Part shown: positions 46,513 to 49,965 of the stretch, in pieces
How the letters are laid out: every line of letters begins with the position of its first letter
Position numbering within the stretch: the stretch's first letter is position 1
Assembly (NCBI GenBank): GCA_041749015.1
Contig: JBGTCD010000020.1
Coordinates: 1-49,965 of the forward strand
DNA: 49,965 bases
Direction: 5' to 3'
Source: JBGTCD01 sp041749015
GTDB taxonomy: Bacteria > Bacteroidota > Bacteroidia > Cytophagales > Cyclobacteriaceae
Translations under genes and position numbers: made by a program
The notes under the pieces: model-generated
Database searches by the model: none
Told to the model about the DNA's origin: nothing
What the model saw: only the letters and a program-made list of their open reading frames with translations

Positions 46513-48780
46513 TTATGTCGTATTTAATAATGGTAGCGAAATGAATAAAGCTAACCCCTCGCCTTCTTTTGTTTCTATCTTTATCTCACCACCATGTGCT
46601 TTCACAATATCATAACTCAATGATAGACCCAAGCCCGTCCCCTGTCCAGTGGGTTTTGTTGTGAAGAAAGGTTGGAAGATTTTTTCTTTGATGTGGTCTG
46701 GAATGCCGGGGCCGTTGTCTTTGACAGCGATTTGCACTTGGCTGTTAGCCGTTAGCTTGGTACTCACAGTAACAGTTGGCTCGTAGCCATCTTCACCCTG
46801 TTTCTTACGATCAGTGACAGCATAGAAAGCATTAGTGATAAGGTTTAAAATTACCCTTCCTATATCCTGCGGCACCACATTGATTTTTCCAATGCTCTCA
46901 TCAAATTCAGTTTTCATGGTGGCATTGAACGATTTGTCTTTTGCACGTAATCCATGATAGGCCAGGCGCAAATATTCATCTGCCAATGCATTGATATCTG
47001 TTGGTTCTTTTTGTCCGCTGCTACTACGGCTGTGTTGAAGCATTCCCTTTACGATATCACCCGCTCGCCTGCCGTGATGATTGATTTTCTCCAGGTTCTG
47101 CTTTAGGTCAGCAGCAATCTGTTTAGCATCTTGAGAGTTTCCCTTTTCCAATTCTTCATTCATCTCATCGACCAGCTCCGTGCTCACCTCACTGAAGTTG
47201 TTGACGAAGTTCAATGGGTTTTGAATTTCATGGGCAATACCTGCGGTGAGCTCTCCTAGGGACGCCATCTTTTCGGATTGTATGAGTTGGGCTTGTGTCG
47301 ACTTGAGATTGCTGAGGGTTTTAAACAGCAGCAGGTTGTCTTTTTGTTTGGTGCGGTACCTATTGTACACAGCCAGGGCCAGGGCCAGCAACAAGACGGC
47401 AAGGCCAATGGTGAAATTCCGGGTTAATCCGGCAATCCGGTTTTCGCTTTCGAGATTTGCGATAGACAATTCGCGTTCATTCATTTGCTGTTCAAGCTCA
47501 AAACTGCTTTTGCTTAGTCGGGCCTGCTCGCGCAGTATGTCATCCTGAAGTTGTATGTACCTGGCATAGGTTTCGGCTGCTTTGTCACCATTTCCAATTT
47601 TTTGGTACAATGATGCCTGCAATTTATAATCCTTAAGCAATTCAAATCTTAAATTTTTAACACGCTCAATGTCCTTGTCCAGATATGTTATGGCATCGGT
47701 GTAACGCCCCTGTTCAATCCGCAGCAAGGCAAAATAATAGTCGGGGGAAATAATACCGGCAAAAGGACTGGGTGGTATATTGTATTCATCAATTACCTGC
47801 CAGCATCGTTGAAGAAGCTGTTCAGCCCGATTATAGTTCCCTGTTTTAATGTAAAAAAGCGCATACTTTTGTAGTATAAATGTGTAATAAACCATTTCAT
47901 TACTTGAACTTCTATTTTCAGGGGGTAAAGACAAAAATTGGGGAACCGCTGCCAGCGAATCCATTTGCAAAAGCCTTTCTGCAATTCTGTTTTTTGTTCT
48001 TGCAATTTCGGCTGAATCAATTGCCTGACCTAATACGATAGCATGCATCTCAAGGGCTTTTGCAAATTGACCGCTCATGGAATAATACATCCCTAATACA
48101 TTGGTGTTGTTGAGCCAGCTATTAAAGCTACCCGGTTTTCTCAGACTAAAATAGGCTTCGTTGTTGGTCTGCACGGTATCCATGTAACTCAGCGATTTTT
48201 GCATATTGTAAATTGCCTGATCCATGAGTCCCGTGGTTCGGTAAAAGCCACCCAGCACGTAATAGGCGTTTGACAGCGTAGCTGAATCTCCTTTTGATTT
48301 GGCTTCAAGTATTAGCCGGTTAAAATATTCGATTCCTTCTTCTATCCTATCTGAATTGCGGTAAGGCAAACGAAGCATATTCAGAAATGTGACTCTTATC
48401 CAATCTGCATATTTAGCTTCCATATTTTCCAGCTCCGAAACATTATTCCTTCCGTAAGCAATTGCCCTGGCTGCATCTGTATTCACCAAAGAATTCAAAA
48501 CACGAAGTCTGACCATATATCGGAGCATTAAGATGTCACCCTGAAAGTATTCATCTGCTGTTTTTTCGATGAGCGCTATTTGAATTTCTGATAAATCAGC
48601 GTTGGCTATAAGTTCCATTGCATTATAAAACTTAGCCGTATCGAGATCAATGCCCAATTTAACCCCACTGAGCATATGCAATGCGGAGTCAACCTTGCTT
48701 TGCTGACCATTGACTTGAATCACTAAAAAGCCACAAAACACCAGGGTCAGTAGCAGATATAATTTTGATTTTCTCTTCAT
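46513..48780 (-). CDS. TPR-sensor histidine kinase (kinase B)
   Basis: A 755-residue kinase with signal peptide (residues 1-26, VNGQQ), an irregular periplasmic TPR-like helical sensor (about 30-420), a membrane helix (FTIGLAVLLLALALAVYNRY, about 455-475), a short coiled coil, HisKA with His517 and a complete HATPase domain ending LALFISLPLLNTT. The sensor is only distantly like that of kinase C, while the core DNA (46753-46980 and about 47100-47210) is nearly the same. It lies 12 bases after kinase A and 9 before kinase C. Confidence 0.93.
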   Translation of the reverse strand: MKRKSKLYLLLTLVFCGFLVIQVNGQQSKVDSALHMLSGVKLGIDLDTAKFYNAMELIANADLSEIQIALIEKTADEYFQGDILMLRYMVRLRVLNSLVNTDAARAIAYGRNNVSELENMEAKYADWIRVTFLNMLRLPYRNSDRIEEGIEYFNRLILEAKSKGDSATLSNAYYVLGGFYRTTGLMDQAIYNMQKSLSYMDTVQTNNEAYFSLRKPGSFNSWLNNTNVLGMYYSMSGQFAKALEMHAIVLGQAIDSAEIARTKNRIAERLLQMDSLAAVPQFLSLPPENRSSSNEMVYYTFILQKYALFYIKTGNYNRAEQLLQRCWQVIDEYNIPPSPFAGIISPDYYFALLRIEQGRYTDAITYLDKDIERVKNLRFELLKDYKLQASLYQKIGNGDKAAETYARYIQLQDDILREQARLSKSSFELEQQMNERELSIANLESENRIAGLTRNFTIGLAVLLLALALAVYNRYRTKQKDNLLLFKTLSNLKSTQAQLIQSEKMASLGELTAGIAHEIQNPLNFVNNFSEVSTELVDEMNEELEKGNSQDAKQIAADLKQNLEKINHHGRRAGDIVKGMLQHSRSSSGQKEPTDINALADEYLRLAYHGLRAKDKSFNATMKTEFDESIGKINVVPQDIGRVILNLITNAFYAVTDRKKQGEDGYEPTVTVSTKLTANSQVQIAVKDNGPGIPDHIKEKIFQPFFTTKPTGQGTGLGLSLSYDIVKAHGGEIKIETKEGEGLALFISLPLLNTT
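46753..46980 (-). repeat. Near-identical kinase-core DNA block, copy in kinase B
   Basis: Partner of the block at 44521-44748. A second shared stretch covering the HisKA loop runs from about 47102 to 47215 here and from about 44870 to 44983 in kinase C. Confidence 0.85.
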
Positions 48781-48792
48781 TTTGGATGCAGA

Positions 48793-49965
48793 TTATATTG
48801 GCAGTTGAAAAATAAAAGTACTTCCTTCACCTTCCTTCGTTTCCACCCTTATTTCTCCCCCATGCGCCTTTACAATATCATAGCTCAGCGACAAGCCAAG
48901 TCCCGTACCCTGCCCAGTTGGTTTGGTAGTAAAGAAAGGTTGGAAGATTTTGTCTTTGATGGCGTCGGGGATGCCGGGGCCGTTGTCTTCTATCGAGATT
49001 TCTATTTTGTGACCAAGGTTTTTGGTGGAGAGGGAGACCGTGGCACTTCGACTTTGCTGAGTGTTACTTTCTATTGCACTTGCATAAAAAGCATTATTGA
49101 GGATATTCAGTAGAACCTTTCCTATTTCAGGCCTAACGAGTTCCAATGGTGGAAGGGTAGGATCGAAATTGGTGATGAGTTCAATTTCTACTTCTTCGTT
49201 TTTTGATTTGAAACTTTGGTAGGCAAGGTTCGAATACTCCTTTGCCAGGGTATTGATGTCAGTCAGTTCTTTCTCTCCCGATCCTGTTTTACTATGCTCC
49301 AACATCCCTTTTACAATCGCATCCGCCCGCTTGCCGTGGAAAGTGATCTTGTCTAAGTTCAGTTTAATATCTTCCAGGATCTCATCCTCTATTTCTTCCT
49401 CCTTGGTTTTAAGTCTTGATTCTTGGCTCTTTGCTCTTGATTCTTTAACCTCTTCCACCAATTCGCTGCTCACTTCCGAAAAATTATTCACAAAATTGAG
49501 CGGATTCTGTATCTCATGGGCAATACCTGCTGTCAGTTGACCTAAAGAGGCCATCTTTTCGGATTGGATAAGTTGGGCTTGGGTCGATTTGAGTTGATTA
49601 TAGGATTCCTGAATGGCGGCTGTATCCTTCCTTTTTTGGCGAACATTTCTGTACAACAATATGGAAATAATAATCAGTACAATGGCACTCCCCAAAAGCG
49701 CATATATACGAAAACTACTTTTTAACCTTTCATCGGCCTGCTTTAATTCATTGGCCACTTGCTGTTTATAAAGCGTTTCATTAAACATAAGGTTAGCGGC
49801 ACTGTTGATTTTTGCTTGTGATGCCATCCCGATTTGTAATTCCGTTGACAACCTTAAATAGCTGTACGCACTATCAAATTGCATCATCTGTTCATAAGCA
49901 CGAGCCACTTTGTTTAAGGCATTCACCATATTTAGCGTATCCGGAATGGCCTGAGCTTCAGAAAG
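48793..49965 (-). CDS. Histidine kinase (kinase A), 5' end outside window
   Basis: The frame stays open to the window edge (LSEAQAIPDTLN precedes an internal Met at 49929), so the N-terminus is missing. The visible 390 residues contain the end of a TPR-like sensor (ARAYEQMMQFDSAYSYLRLSTEL), a membrane helix (IYALLGSAIVLIIISILLY), HisKA with GQLTAGIAHEIQNPLNF and a complete HATPase domain. The core is more diverged than in kinases B-E (AYQSFKSKNEEVEIELITNFD in place of AYHGLRAKDKSFNATMKTEFD). The HisKA loop carries ESRAKSQESRLKTKEEE, encoded by repeat-like DNA (about 49411-49447). Confidence 0.9.
   Translation of the reverse strand, partial: LSEAQAIPDTLNMVNALNKVARAYEQMMQFDSAYSYLRLSTELQIGMASQAKINSAANLMFNETLYKQQVANELKQADERLKSSFRIYALLGSAIVLIIISILLYRNVRQKRKDTAAIQESYNQLKSTQAQLIQSEKMASLGQLTAGIAHEIQNPLNFVNNFSEVSSELVEEVKESRAKSQESRLKTKEEEIEDEILEDIKLNLDKITFHGKRADAIVKGMLEHSKTGSGEKELTDINTLAKEYSNLAYQSFKSKNEEVEIELITNFDPTLPPLELVRPEIGKVLLNILNNAFYASAIESNTQQSRSATVSLSTKNLGHKIEISIEDNGPGIPDAIKDKIFQPFFTTKPTGQGTGLGLSLSYDIVKAHGGEIRVETKEGEGSTFIFQLPI

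Overview
The window looks like a chromosome segment of a Bacteroidota bacterium, most likely of the order Cytophagales. Supporting signs are: a secreted nuclease with a type IX secretion-like C-terminal tail; start sites mostly without Shine-Dalgarno sequences; -7 promoter elements of the TAnnTTTG type; a GT3-type glycogen synthase; a DNA polymerase III alpha subunit fused to a proofreading exonuclease; and a Reg_prop/Y_Y_Y histidine kinase. No rRNA, tRNA, CRISPR array, transposase or phage gene was recognised. The genus cannot be named from sequence alone.

Positions 1-29,600 are mostly ordinary chromosomal genes. In order they are: the tail of an unknown gene and a DUF2807 surface protein; a methyltransferase with unusual flanking palindromes; a prfB-MFS operon whose prfB carries a complete programmed +1 frameshift; a beta-lactamase-fold lipoprotein; a small operon (membrane protein, winged-helix regulator, creD) with a matched pair of palindromic operators; a fasciclin protein; a thioesterase-glycogen synthase pair facing clpB; an OsmC protein; a cation-chloride cotransporter homologue; a secreted endonuclease; two exported proteins of unknown role; trxA; an operon of glycosyltransferase, ECF sigma factor, rsmG and exonuclease-dnaE; a DEAD-box helicase; and an ArnT-like glycosyltransferase.

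Positions 29,900-49,965 form a dense signalling island. A plus-strand gene encodes a TIR-COG5616-TPR-HD fusion. Facing it on the minus strand is a tightly packed run. From the right edge it encodes four TPR-sensor histidine kinases (the first cut by the window edge), a lipoprotein-type beta-propeller (Reg_prop/Y_Y_Y) histidine kinase, a fifth TPR kinase, and an adenylate cyclase-PEGA-SUMF1-hydrolase fusion. Then come the remains of two more kinases, a lone receiver protein and a receiver-adenylate cyclase. The kinase cores are so alike in DNA that recent duplication or gene conversion is likely, while the sensor parts differ. Many sensors therefore probably feed few outputs: the lone receiver and cAMP made by the receiver-cyclase. 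The TIR-HD protein is a candidate effector or turnover enzyme, by position only.

The same island shows unusual small-scale evolution. Short repeat-like words fill the loop of the kinase dimerisation hairpin. A palindromic element has been taken up in frame near the C-terminus of one kinase and of one kinase remnant. The propeller kinase carries eight 42-residue tandem repeats. This island is the best candidate for an undescribed system.
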